Part shown: positions 8,120 through 15,021 of the stretch, in pieces
Numbering within the stretch: the first letter of the stretch is position 1
Layout of the letters: each line of letters begins with the position of its first letter
Source: Syntrophales bacterium
GTDB taxonomy: Bacteria; Desulfobacterota; Syntrophia; Syntrophales; UBA2210
Assembly (NCBI GenBank): GCA_023230565.1
Contig: JALNXD010000050.1
Coordinates: 1 to 21,072 of the forward strand
Reading direction: 5' to 3'
Length of the DNA: 21,072 nucleotides
Notes under the pieces: model-generated
The model's database searches: none
Seen by the model: only the letters and a program-made list of their open reading frames with translations
Told to the model about the DNA's origin: nothing
Made by a program: the position numbers and the translations under genes

Positions 8120-9130
8120 ATGAAAGCTGCAGTATTGAGAGGAAAAAAGGATATAAGAATTGAAAGTGTACCCGATCCGGTTGCAGATCCCGACGGAATA
8201 ATCGTTAAAGTAAAGGCGTGTGGCGTATGCGGCTCCGACCTGCATGTCTATAAAGCCGAAGGCAATGAAGGAACAATCTTCGGCCATGAATTCAGCGGGG
8301 AAGTCGCAGAAGTGGGAGCGAAGGTTTCTGACATCACGGTGGGAGAGCGGGTTACTGCCGTTGGCTTCCGTCCCTGCGGAGAATGTTTCTGGTGTAAACA
8401 GGGCAAAGGATTCAGATGTTCCGCTCTGGCTCTTGTCGGTTATCAGCTCCCTGGAGCAATGGCAGAATACGTTGCAGTCCCTTCTGCAGTCAAAGGACGT
8501 AACGTGTTTCCGCTTCCTGAAGAGCTTACCTTCGAAGATGCAGCTACTGTTGAGCCTCTGTCTATATCGTTGTATTCTGTAAAAAAGGCACAGCCCCGTG
8601 AAAAAGATATCGTGGCGGTAATGGGAGCCGGTGTTATAGGCCTGAGTGCCATACAGATCCTTAAATCAATGGGAGTTTCAAAAGTGCTCGTGAGTGCTCG
8701 AAGGCCTTCACGGCTTCAAGCAGCGAGGGAAAGCGGCTCCGACCTTGTCATCGATGCGGCCACACAGGATACAGTCGCGGAAATAATGGCGGCAACAGGC
8801 GATATGGGCGTGGACATAGTAGTGGAATGTGCGGGTTCTCCCATTTCTTTCGACCAGTCAATTGAAATTTTGCGTGGCGGTGGAAAAATGATGTTGGTCG
8901 GGATTTATGAAACACCGCTTTCCTGGGATCCTGCCAACGTTATCAATAAGAATATCAGTCTCATTGGGTGCCTTGGTGGAAATTTTCCGGGTTCGATCGA
9001 TTTGCTGAAGACCGGTAAAGTAACTACAAGAAATTTCGTAACCCACAGGTTCCCTCTCGATAAAACTGCTGAGGCCTTCGAAACTCAAATTAGCGATCCC
9101 GGTGCAATCAAGGTAATGATCATACCATAG
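8120..9130 (+). CDS. Zinc-dependent medium-chain alcohol/polyol dehydrogenase
   Basis: A 336-residue MDR-superfamily oxidoreductase, likely acting on a secondary alcohol or polyol, as in the sorbitol or threonine dehydrogenase branches. Catalytic-zinc residues: Cys37 (CGVCGSD), His56 and Glu57 (FGHEFSGEV). The structural zinc lobe is complete: Cys86, Cys89, Cys92 and Cys100. The Rossmann fold shows VMGAGVIGL (GxGxxG). The end of the second strand reads VSARRPSRL, with arginines and no acidic residue where NAD-specific enzymes carry Asp, which suggests NADP(H). GGAGG at 8108-8112 supports the ATG. It stands alone, 81 bases after the tRNA, with a hairpin beyond its stop. The substrate cannot be named from sequence. 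Confidence 0.88.
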   Translation: MKAAVLRGKKDIRIESVPDPVADPDGIIVKVKACGVCGSDLHVYKAEGNEGTIFGHEFSGEVAEVGAKVSDITVGERVTAVGFRPCGECFWCKQGKGFRCSALALVGYQLPGAMAEYVAVPSAVKGRNVFPLPEELTFEDAATVEPLSISLYSVKKAQPREKDIVAVMGAGVIGLSAIQILKSMGVSKVLVSARRPSRLQAARESGSDLVIDAATQDTVAEIMAATGDMGVDIVVECAGSPISFDQSIEILRGGGKMMLVGIYETPLSWDPANVINKNISLIGCLGGNFPGSIDLLKTGKVTTRNFVTHRFPLDKTAEAFETQISDPGAIKVMIIP

Positions 9131-9167
9131 AGAAGTCGGCTACCAGTTCACACATTATTTAATAATA

Positions 9168-9189
9168 GTCCCGAATTCGGATTCGGGGC
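9168..9189 (+). terminator. GC-containing hairpin after the dehydrogenase gene
   Basis: GTCCCGAAT-TCGG-ATTCGGGGC forms a 9-bp stem (one G-T pair) with a 4-base loop, 37 bases after the stop. No T-tract follows, so it is a poor intrinsic terminator. It may stabilise the 3' end or mark an operator. Confidence 0.35.
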
Positions 9190-9272
9190 GGCGCACAAAC
9201 GTTTCAATTGCAAATTCAATGCGTACCGGCAGTCTGGCAATTACATGCCGTTATAGTTGATTTATATTCATC

Positions 9273-9302
9273 TTGACATCAACCTTACAGCTGTAATAAC
9301 CT
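9273..9302 (+). promoter_or_regulatory. Possible sigma-70 promoter upstream of a terminator
   Basis: TTGACA at 9273-9278 is a perfect -35. Two -10 choices follow: TAATAA at 9294-9299 (15-base spacer) or TAACCT at 9297-9302 (18-base spacer). Neither spacing is ideal. Transcription would begin near 9306 and meet the terminator at 9368-9405. Confidence 0.4.
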
Positions 9303-9305
9303 TAG

Positions 9306-9405
9306 CAGTAAGAATGAATTTAAAATCCCCGATATAAACACGGGATTATAAATTTTTGCGGTGTAAGAAAGACCATCATGCTTCGCAAGATGGTCTTTTA
9401 TTTTT
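9306..9405 (+). ncRNA. Candidate small RNA or FKBP leader
   Basis: A stretch of about 100 bases bounded by a promoter-like element and a strong intrinsic terminator. Inside it, TAAAATCCC (9321-9329) pairs with GGGATTATA (9342-9350), with one mismatch. It contains no open frame with a Shine-Dalgarno. It could be an independent small RNA, or the 5' leader of the FKBP gene with a conditional terminator. I recognise no known RNA family. Confidence 0.3.
9368..9405 (+). terminator. Strong rho-independent terminator
   Basis: AAAGACCATC (9368-9377) pairs perfectly with GATGGTCTTT (9389-9398). The loop contains a further TGC-TTC-GCA mini-stem, and the tail is TATTTTTT. It is the clearest intrinsic terminator in the window. 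It lies 240 bases after the dehydrogenase stop and 82 bases before the FKBP start, so what it terminates is an open question. Confidence 0.85.
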
Positions 9406-9487
9406 TAAAAATGATCCTCGCTTGCAACTTGAGTTCAAGCCTTAAAAAGGTATTAAGCGAGTATCATTTTCGGGAAAGGAGAAAGTT

Positions 9488-9976
9488 ATGTCAGAAGCCA
9501 TAAAACAAGGAGATACCATCAGCGTAAACTATACCGGAAGATTCAAGGAAGGCGGAGAGGTATTCGATACCTCTTACGGAAGGGATCCTCTTAAATTTAC
9601 AGTAGGCAAAGGTCAACTCATAAAGGGATTTGACAGTGCAGTAATCGGCATGACGCAAGGCGAAAAAAAGACGTTTACCGTATCGCCTCAGGAGGCATAT
9701 GGGGAATATAGAGAAGAGATGGTGTTCGATATTCCATTAGACCGGGTTCCTGATGATATGGAGCTCGAAGAAGGAATGACGATTCAGCTATCCGATCAGC
9801 AGGGTAACCGCATCCCTGCTGTCGTATCCGATCTTGGCGAAGATACCGTCAAAATGGATGCCAATCACCCTTTAGCGGGCAAAACTCTTGAATTTGAAGT
9901 CGAAGTAATGGAAACAGGCCTTGCACCTGATATCGCATGCTTTGCCGGCGGATGTGGAAACTGCAGCTCCTGTTAA
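9488..9976 (+). CDS. FKBP-type peptidyl-prolyl cis-trans isomerase (SlyD-like) with Cys-rich tail
   Basis: A 162-residue cytoplasmic prolyl isomerase and chaperone. The FKBP strands are clear at the N-terminus (GDTISVNYTGRFKEGGEVFDT, then PLKFTVGKGQLIKGFD and AVIGMTQGEKK). Residues of about 70-125 are the insert-in-flap chaperone domain (VSPQEAYGEY, then the variable VSDLGEDTVKMDANHPLAGKTL region). The last 12 residues hold four cysteines, C151, C156, C159 and C162, in place of the His-rich tail of E. coli SlyD, which binds nickel. This tail probably binds a soft metal. AAGGAG at 9476-9481 sits 6 bases before the ATG. It is monocistronic and converges on the LUD-domain gene. Confidence 0.93.
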   Translation: MSEAIKQGDTISVNYTGRFKEGGEVFDTSYGRDPLKFTVGKGQLIKGFDSAVIGMTQGEKKTFTVSPQEAYGEYREEMVFDIPLDRVPDDMELEEGMTIQLSDQQGNRIPAVVSDLGEDTVKMDANHPLAGKTLEFEVEVMETGLAPDIACFAGGCGNCSSC

Positions 9977-10046
9977 ACTGAATGGAGGTTGTGTTTTATT
10001 GAATGCTTAACAGGCGAACCGCCGGAAATATGAACCCGTCCCCGAT

Positions 10047-10715
10047 TTAGAGGCCGAGGTTCTGGTTGACAAGAACTATTTTGATACGTCCGCGGGGAAA
10101 TGATTTTTCCGTAATCGTCCAGGTGTTGCATATGCGTCTTGAATTTTTGCAGTCCTCGCAAAATGATGAAAATGTGCAGGGAGTCTTTGTATCCAGCCGC
10201 ATTGCATTTGCCGGTGCCGAATAGTTTTTGATACGTGCCATGGCCTCGCCCAGATTCGGGACGATTTTATTCCGTCCCGCCACGATAACTACATTGCGGG
10301 GACCAAAGGTTATCGCGGCTACGCGGTTGCCGTACATATCCAGATTGACGAGTTTTCCATCCTCCGTCACTGCATTGGACCCGGTTATGAAGAGATCGGA
10401 CAAAAGTGCCTGGCGCCTGCGTTCCATCACTATTTCTCTCGATACATCTTTATCAAACGTGTCAATCACTTCGAACCCGAAACGTTCGTCTTTAAGAGGG
10501 GTGTAAAGATCCGCTTCCCTGACTGTCATCGATCCTCCCCATGAAATTTTTTTGGCACCGAGAGTGGGGATAATTGTATTGATAACAATTGAATGTGCTG
10601 CTTTAAGATCGACTGCAATAAAGACGTCAAAATTATTCTTCTCGAGACGCTCTTTTACTTTTTCGAGCCGAAATTTCCAGAATTCCTCTGTATGTCTTTC
10701 CATTTTAATTTCCAT
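10047..10715 (-). CDS. LUD-domain (LutC/DUF162-like) protein, last gene of the metal-uptake operon
   Basis: A 222-residue cytoplasmic protein of the LUD family, whose best-known members (LutC/YkgG) take part in lactate oxidation. Recognisable segments are KISWGGSMTVRE, LFITGSNAVTEDGKLV and VAAITFGPRNVVIVAGRNKI. A C-terminal Cys cluster (C-x6-C-x2-C-x6-C, from TPC to ICNTW) may bind a metal or cluster. No lutA or lutB is near, so a lactate role is not supported here. It starts 34 bases after the permease stop on the same strand, which makes it the likely fifth gene of the operon. A second ATG four codons in (10703) is an equally possible start; neither has a strong Shine-Dalgarno. The biochemical function is unknown. 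Confidence 0.85.
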   Translation of the reverse strand: MEIKMERHTEEFWKFRLEKVKERLEKNNFDVFIAVDLKAAHSIVINTIIPTLGAKKISWGGSMTVREADLYTPLKDERFGFEVIDTFDKDVSREIVMERRRQALLSDLFITGSNAVTEDGKLVNLDMYGNRVAAITFGPRNVVIVAGRNKIVPNLGEAMARIKNYSAPANAMRLDTKTPCTFSSFCEDCKNSRRICNTWTITEKSFPRGRIKIVLVNQNLGL

Positions 10716-10749
10716 TTCACATTTTTTAAATATATCCGGTATATTTCTC

Positions 10750-11595
10750 TTAGCGACTGCTTCTGAAAACGCGTGACAGTATCACTACTGCAAGATACAC
10801 CGTTGCAGCAAGTAAAATAGTAACTGCGCCTGCCGGAAGATCCGGTCCATAGCTCAGCACGAGACCGGCCGATGTGAATATCATTGTAAAGATCACGGAA
10901 AAAACCATAAGCGTAACGAGACGGCTGGTAAACTGCCCTGCAACAGCCACTGGTATCGTAAGAAGGGCAATTACCATGACAATTCCGACGACTGTCACCA
11001 GCAGAACGACAGTAATCGCAGTCAGACAAAGAAAAAAGATATAATACAATTCGGTTTTTATCCCCCGCAATCGTGCAAATTCCTCATCGAAGCAGACAGC
11101 CAGAAAACGCTTGTAAAATATTATTCCCAATATCACTAGGAGAAGATCAAGCCCCGTAATACGCAGAAGGTCTTCAGTCGAGACCATTAGAATATTGCCG
11201 AACAGATAACTCATTATATCTTCATTGTAGCCCGGAGTTTTGAATATGAATAGCACGCCTGCGGCCATGCCTACCGCCCACACGGCACCGATTACCGTAT
11301 CTTCCCTCTCTTTTGCATAGATGCTTACAAATCCGATTATTATTGCTGACACCAGAGCCGCACACAATGCTCCATAGAAAGGAGTGAACCATTCCCACTG
11401 ATATACAACCTGAAAGTAGCGGGCCGCCCCAAGGCCGGCCAGTACGCTGTGTGCGATACTGCCTGCAATGTAAGTAATTCTCCGGGTAACTACATAACTT
11501 CCTATTACCCCGCAGGCGATACTTGAAAGGATTCCTGCCATAAGCGCAGATTGAAGAAAATTGTGCTGCTGAATATCATTCCAGAATTCACACAC
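10750..11595 (-). CDS. Metal ABC transporter permease (ZnuB/MntB type)
   Basis: An inner-membrane permease of the ABC-3 family for zinc, manganese or iron, about 281 residues with eight or nine hydrophobic segments. Typical segments: the first helix FLQSALMAGILSSIACGVIG, then GSYVVTRRITYIAGSIAHSVLAGLG, the VCFDEEFARLRGI loop that contacts the ATPase, and VVGIVMVIALLTIPVAVA. I chose the GTG at 11595, which overlaps the ATPase stop by eight bases and has GGGAG eight bases upstream. The longer frame from 11652 would overlap the ATPase by 65 bases and lacks hydrophobic character. Coupled translation with the ATPase is likely. Metal choice cannot be read from the permease. Confidence 0.92.
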   Translation of the reverse strand: MCEFWNDIQQHNFLQSALMAGILSSIACGVIGSYVVTRRITYIAGSIAHSVLAGLGAARYFQVVYQWEWFTPFYGALCAALVSAIIIGFVSIYAKEREDTVIGAVWAVGMAAGVLFIFKTPGYNEDIMSYLFGNILMVSTEDLLRITGLDLLLVILGIIFYKRFLAVCFDEEFARLRGIKTELYYIFFLCLTAITVVLLVTVVGIVMVIALLTIPVAVAGQFTSRLVTLMVFSVIFTMIFTSAGLVLSYGPDLPAGAVTILLAATVYLAVVILSRVFRSSR

Positions 11596-12361
11596 TCGCG
11601 GCTCTCCCGTGTCCCGTTTCGTCATGGCGCACCATACGAACTTCCGATCCATAGATCTCGCTTATGATTTCTCCCGTTATTCCGCTTGTAGGGTGCACTG
11701 CCACCTTCCGGTTCACACACGCCACATTTTTTACGTAATAGGAAACAAACCCGATATCGTGAGTGACCACAATGACCGGTATCCTCTTGTTTAACTCGCT
11801 CAAAATTTCGAACAGTTCTCTTCCTATGGCAGCATCGACATTTGAAGTAGGTTCATCCAGTATCAAAAGCTCAGGATCAACTGCAAGAGCCCGTGCGATT
11901 AAAACCCTCTGACGCTGCCCTCCCGAAAGAGCGGAAAAAGGCCGATTATGCACACTGCCAATTTCCAGCAAATCAAGCATCTCACGGGCTCGAGTCTTTT
12001 CAAATCTTTTGGACAATCCCTGTTTCGTTTTTTTTCCCAAAAGACCCATCATCACTACATCCATGACAGTAACCGGAAAGGCGAAGTCGAGCTCGGCATT
12101 CTGAGGCATATATCCAATGCGAAACCGTGTTTTGTCCGGTCTGTCTCCGAACAGCCGGACAGTGCCATTTTGCGGGGATAATAACCCCATCATCAATTTC
12201 AGCAATGTTGTTTTTCCACCCGCATTCGGGCCTACGATTGAAAGGAAATCTTCATCCGATACCGTCAGATTCACATTTTCAAGAACAGGCACCTTACCGT
12301 ATGAAAAGTACACATTCGTAAGCTCTACGACTTTATCTTGTCTATTTACTTCCTGATTCAT
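11588..12361 (-). CDS. Metal ABC transporter ATP-binding protein (ZnuC type)
   Basis: A 257-residue ATPase of the zinc/manganese importer class. Walker A is GPNAGGKT at residues 44-51, a signature variant common in ZnuC/MntA-type ATPases; the Q-loop is in IGYMPQNAELDFAFPVTV; the signature is LSGGQRQR; Walker B is LLILDEPTSNVD; and the switch His is in VVTHDIGFV. AAGAGG lies just before the ATG. It follows the binding-protein gene by 18 bases, and its stop runs into the permease start. It is intact and of normal length. Confidence 0.94.
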   Translation of the reverse strand: MNQEVNRQDKVVELTNVYFSYGKVPVLENVNLTVSDEDFLSIVGPNAGGKTTLLKLMMGLLSPQNGTVRLFGDRPDKTRFRIGYMPQNAELDFAFPVTVMDVVMMGLLGKKTKQGLSKRFEKTRAREMLDLLEIGSVHNRPFSALSGGQRQRVLIARALAVDPELLILDEPTSNVDAAIGRELFEILSELNKRIPVIVVTHDIGFVSYYVKNVACVNRKVAVHPTSGITGEIISEIYGSEVRMVRHDETGHGRAASV

Positions 12362-12379
12362 GAACCTCTTCTTTATCCT

Positions 12380-13246
12380 TTATCGGGTTTGAGATGTTTC
12401 AAAACCCTTTTTGATTACTATCGCCATTTCCTCGAGATTTTTTTCATAATCCTGCGGCAAAGAATCCAGAGGAACAATGTTCCCTCCGATTTGACGGGCA
12501 ATGGTTTCCGCACAGCGGCTTGAAAATTGAGGCTGCACGAACAGCACTTTTACGCCCTCGTTTTTTGCGTTTTCAATAAGTCTCGCTAATTGCTTCGGGC
12601 TCGGTTCCTTCCCTCCGGTTTGAATGGCCATCTGCCTGAGCCCGTAAGAATCCGCAAAATATCCGAAAGCGGGATGAAAAACATATATCGGTCGGCCTCT
12701 CAAGGGCCCCAGGATTGCGGATATTTTTGCATCTAACCTGTCCAGGTCCGACTGAAAAGCAGCAAGATTCCTTCCATAGTGTTCCTTGTTTTTACCATCG
12801 ACGGCACTCAGAGACTCGCACATGGTGACTGCCTGCAGTTTGACTCGTTTGGGGTCAAGCCATATATGCGGATCGGAACTACCTCCGTGAGATATCGTAT
12901 CAAAATGAAGCAACGGAACACCTTTTCGTGTATCAACTATTTTTAGATCAGGACATACTGCTGATATCTTTTCAATTAATTTATTTTCAAAAGGAACACC
13001 GATGCGAAAATAAATATCTGCCTTTCCCAAAGCTGTTAATTGTTTCATTGTTGGATCGTATGTAGCCGGGGAATCACCCGGTTCGACCAAAACATCAACC
13101 TTCACGAAGGGTTCCCCTATCCTCTCGACAAAATACTTCTGAGGAAGGATGCTGACGAAAACCTGAATTTCCCCCGCGCACCCATGCCCTTTTATCGAAA
13201 AAAAGACAACCAGCACTGAAAATATCAGTCGCATGAATCCTTTCAT
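12380..13246 (-). CDS. Metal-binding periplasmic protein of ABC transporter (ZnuA-like, cluster A-I)
   Basis: A 288-residue exported metal-binding protein. Numbering from the ATG at 13246: signal peptide at about 1-25; VSILPQKYFVERI at 31-43; expected metal ligands His127 (DPHIWLDP), His191 (FHPAFGYFADSYGL) and Asp261. The first ligand of typical ZnuA proteins (His in a PGxSPHxYEP motif) is replaced by Ala61 (GDSPATYDPT). The usual His-rich loop before DPHIW is reduced to one His at 120. The frame is open 54 codons further upstream, but that part overlaps the RHH gene and would precede a clear signal peptide, so 13246 is preferred. It begins 19 bases after the RHH stop. Zinc is most likely; manganese or another divalent metal is possible. 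Confidence 0.9.
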   Translation of the reverse strand: MKGFMRLIFSVLVVFFSIKGHGCAGEIQVFVSILPQKYFVERIGEPFVKVDVLVEPGDSPATYDPTMKQLTALGKADIYFRIGVPFENKLIEKISAVCPDLKIVDTRKGVPLLHFDTISHGGSSDPHIWLDPKRVKLQAVTMCESLSAVDGKNKEHYGRNLAAFQSDLDRLDAKISAILGPLRGRPIYVFHPAFGYFADSYGLRQMAIQTGGKEPSPKQLARLIENAKNEGVKVLFVQPQFSSRCAETIARQIGGNIVPLDSLPQDYEKNLEEMAIVIKKGFETSQTR

Positions 13247-13265
13247 ATTCTTTACTTCTTTGTAT

Positions 13266-13523
13266 TTAATGCTCTCTCGCACAGACAAGATGGGCCTCTT
13301 TGCAATGATTGCATAGCTCGACAGAGTGAGCTGCGGCGAATTCATTCCAATGCCGGCGCTGATTCGGTGTGAGAATTCCACTGCCGCCGCACAATGGACA
13401 GACTGCACCTAAAGCACCTATTATAGCCTTTCTTATGAATTCGGATCTATTTTGAAGATTTTTCATTATTTTCATTAAATCTTCATCAACTTTAAATGTT
13501 ACTGTTTCTTGTTTTTTTTTCAT
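13266..13523 (-). CDS. Ribbon-helix-helix regulator with Cys/His C-terminal metal site
   Basis: An 85-residue DNA-binding protein, first gene of the metal-uptake operon. Residues 1-35 fit a MetJ/Arc/CopG ribbon-helix-helix: the strand ETVTFKVDED, then LMKIMKNLQNRSEFIRKAI, close to the NikR N-terminus. The rest is not the NikR ACT domain. It contains CPLCGGSG, then RRHWNEFAAAHSVELCNHCKEAHLVC and a terminal REH: two CxxC pairs plus another Cys and several His, a likely zinc-type site. The start is the ATG at 13523, with GGAGG 6 bases before it. The longer frame to 13547 is excluded because it would begin inside the -10 box. A matching inverted repeat lies over the promoter. A metal sensor is the natural inference; the metal is unknown. 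Confidence 0.85.
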   Translation of the reverse strand: MKKKQETVTFKVDEDLMKIMKNLQNRSEFIRKAIIGALGAVCPLCGGSGILTPNQRRHWNEFAAAHSVELCNHCKEAHLVCAREH

Positions 13524-13546
13524 ATTATCCTCCAGTATATTCGACA

Positions 13547-13575
13547 ATAATAATACTTTGTAATACCAATGTCAA
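13547..13575 (-). promoter_or_regulatory. Sigma-70 promoter of the RHH-metal transporter operon
   Basis: On the minus strand, TTGACA (complement of 13570-13575), a 17-base spacer, then TATTAT (complement of 13547-13552). That is 6/6 and 5/6 to consensus at ideal spacing. Transcription should begin near 13540, giving a leader of about 17 bases that holds only the GGAGG site. It is the strongest promoter I see in the window. Confidence 0.75.
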
Positions 13576-13582
13576 ACAAAGT
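13555..13582. promoter_or_regulatory. Candidate operator: 28-bp inverted repeat over the promoter
   Basis: ACTTTGT (13555-13561) and ACAAAGT (13576-13582) form a perfect 7-bp inverted repeat with 14 bases between. Centres are 21 bp apart, two helical turns, so both half-sites lie on one DNA face. It covers the spacer and the -35 box. Bound protein should block RNA polymerase. The probable ligand is the RHH protein encoded directly downstream. Confidence 0.6.
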
Positions 13583-13648
13583 GATGCGGGCACGTTACTC
13601 CAGTGAATTGCCGGGCGGAAGCGGCTGCGGCAGGCAATCTCAGGCAGC

Positions 13649-13671
13649 TGTGGGCTCGTATACGGCCCACA
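13649..13671 (-). terminator. Hairpin directly after the PilT-like gene
   Basis: TGTGGGC (13649-13655) pairs with GCCCACA (13665-13671), and the loop holds the palindrome CGTATACG. The hairpin abuts the stop codon of the PilT-like gene. No T-tract follows on the minus strand, so termination may need Rho, or the stem may only protect the 3' end. Confidence 0.4.
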
Positions 13672-15021
13672 TCATTCGTAATCGGATAAATCCAGCTGCT
13701 TCATAAGATCTTCCATTGATTCAGGTTGTTCAATCGATATATAGCCGTCGCCGGCACCTTCTTCTGCAGGATAAGAACGAACGAACGCGAGGTCTGAACT
13801 TCTCATTTTCGGCTGTACCGGGTTCGATTCCTTCCGAGGTTCTGTGATAGGGGATTTATACGTGATTTCCTGCGCATTATCTGTACTTGCCTGAAATATT
13901 TTGGAAGGGCGGAAAAAATTTTTTCTCTGCTTCACATATTCATTGAGGTAGCGCTCTTCTGTAAACATACCCTCAGAACGGCTCATTTGCACAGTTCCTT
14001 CCAGCTGATTTAATTTATTATCACGAATCAGGGATTTGACCGAGGATGTTCCGCGTACTATGGAGAGAACCGGTATTCTGATCCCCAGGGGCGTATAAAA
14101 CTGGAGACGTTGCGAAATCAGCCATGAGAGACTTGATGCCAACTGATACCTGATTTCATTCTGATATTGAGGCGGGAAGGAAAAGCAGAGGCGATGTACC
14201 GCCTCCTCCGCATTTGTCGCATGGAGTGTCGTAATTACAAGGTGGCCTGATTCAGCCGCATTGAGACAGAGCCTCATAGATTGAGGTTCTCGCAATTCTC
14301 CTATGATGATGACATCTGTATCCTCACGAAGCGCATCCAGAAGGCCGCGTTCAAATGACGGTGTATCCGTATCAATCTCCCTCTGCTGGATAAAGGATTT
14401 CTTTGAACTGAACCTGTACTCGACAGGATCTTCAAGAGTAATGATATGAGATGACCTTTTTTGATTTATTTCTTCTATTATCGCTGCAATCGTCGTTGTT
14501 TTTCCTGTACCGGTGGCACCGCAGATCATTACCAGACCCGAATTCAATTCGCTGATCTCGTGAAGTGAAGGATGCAGATTCAATTGATCAATCGAAGGGA
14601 CTCGTCCCGGCAGCAGTCTGACTGCAATACTCAATCCGCGCGAGGTTCTGAATATATTGATCCTTAATCTCACATTTTCCACTCTTGCCGAGTAGTCTAT
14701 GGAAAGCCGGTCCCTCAGCTTCTGTATCTGTTTTCCGGAAAGAAGCTTTTTAACCAGGGTATCAACTTCCTGGGGGCTCCACTGAATTTTGTTCTGCAGT
14801 TGAATCTGGCCGTTGATTCTGCATACTGTCGAATGTCCGCCGGTAATATGTATATCTGAAATCCCCGTACTTATAGCCGACCTGATCACGTTTTTGAATT
14901 TTTCCACAGCAGTACTTTCTCCTATCTCTTCATAGCTTCTCATGCCGGCCGCGATCATCAATCGAAAGTAAGTGAAGCCGGCGAAATATTGATTTACCAA
15001 CTCCCTGCCATTGAGAGGCAT
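13672..15021 (-). CDS. PilT-like type IV pilus retraction ATPase with C-terminal extension
   Basis: A hexameric secretion/twitching ATPase of the PilT/PilU group, 449 residues in the longest frame. N-terminal PAS-like part: SDIHITGG at about 55-62 and VCRINGQIQ. RecA-like core: Walker A GATGTGKT at 168-175; Asp box ITLEDPVEY at 194-202; Walker B DVIIIGELREP at 236-246; His box SGHLVITTLHATNAEEAVHR at 258-277. The core ends near 345, followed by about 100 polar, probably disordered residues, longer than in PilT itself. The start is uncertain: ATGs at 15021, 14958 and 14943 all lack a Shine-Dalgarno, and 14943 (423 residues) fits PilT length best. No other pilus gene is in the window. PilT versus PilU cannot be settled. 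Confidence 0.87.
   Translation of the reverse strand: MPLNGRELVNQYFAGFTYFRLMIAAGMRSYEEIGESTAVEKFKNVIRSAISTGISDIHITGGHSTVCRINGQIQLQNKIQWSPQEVDTLVKKLLSGKQIQKLRDRLSIDYSARVENVRLRINIFRTSRGLSIAVRLLPGRVPSIDQLNLHPSLHEISELNSGLVMICGATGTGKTTTIAAIIEEINQKRSSHIITLEDPVEYRFSSKKSFIQQREIDTDTPSFERGLLDALREDTDVIIIGELREPQSMRLCLNAAESGHLVITTLHATNAEEAVHRLCFSFPPQYQNEIRYQLASSLSWLISQRLQFYTPLGIRIPVLSIVRGTSSVKSLIRDNKLNQLEGTVQMSRSEGMFTEERYLNEYVKQRKNFFRPSKIFQASTDNAQEITYKSPITEPRKESNPVQPKMRSSDLAFVRSYPAEEGAGDGYISIEQPESMEDLMKQLDLSDYE

Larger units (their letters stand above)
9131..9487. other. Structured intergenic region between dehydrogenase and FKBP
   Basis: A 357-base gap with no protein-coding signal. It contains a 9-bp hairpin just after the dehydrogenase (9168-9189), a promoter-like element (9273-9302), an imperfect hairpin (9321-9350) and a strong terminator (9368-9405). 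The last three form a possible small-RNA unit. The FKBP Shine-Dalgarno lies at 9476-9481. Confidence 0.6.

Noticed and set aside
7962..8120. tRNA-Arg as an integration site of a mobile element
   Set aside because: No duplicated tRNA 3' end and no integrase or phage gene in the window.
10750..11652. Long frame of the permease starting at 11652
   Set aside because: Would overlap the ATPase gene by 65 bases; the GTG at 11595 has a Shine-Dalgarno and an 8-base overlap.
13524..13547. Upstream start of the RHH gene at 13547
   Set aside because: It coincides with the promoter's -10 box, so it would not be in the transcript; 13523 has GGAGG.
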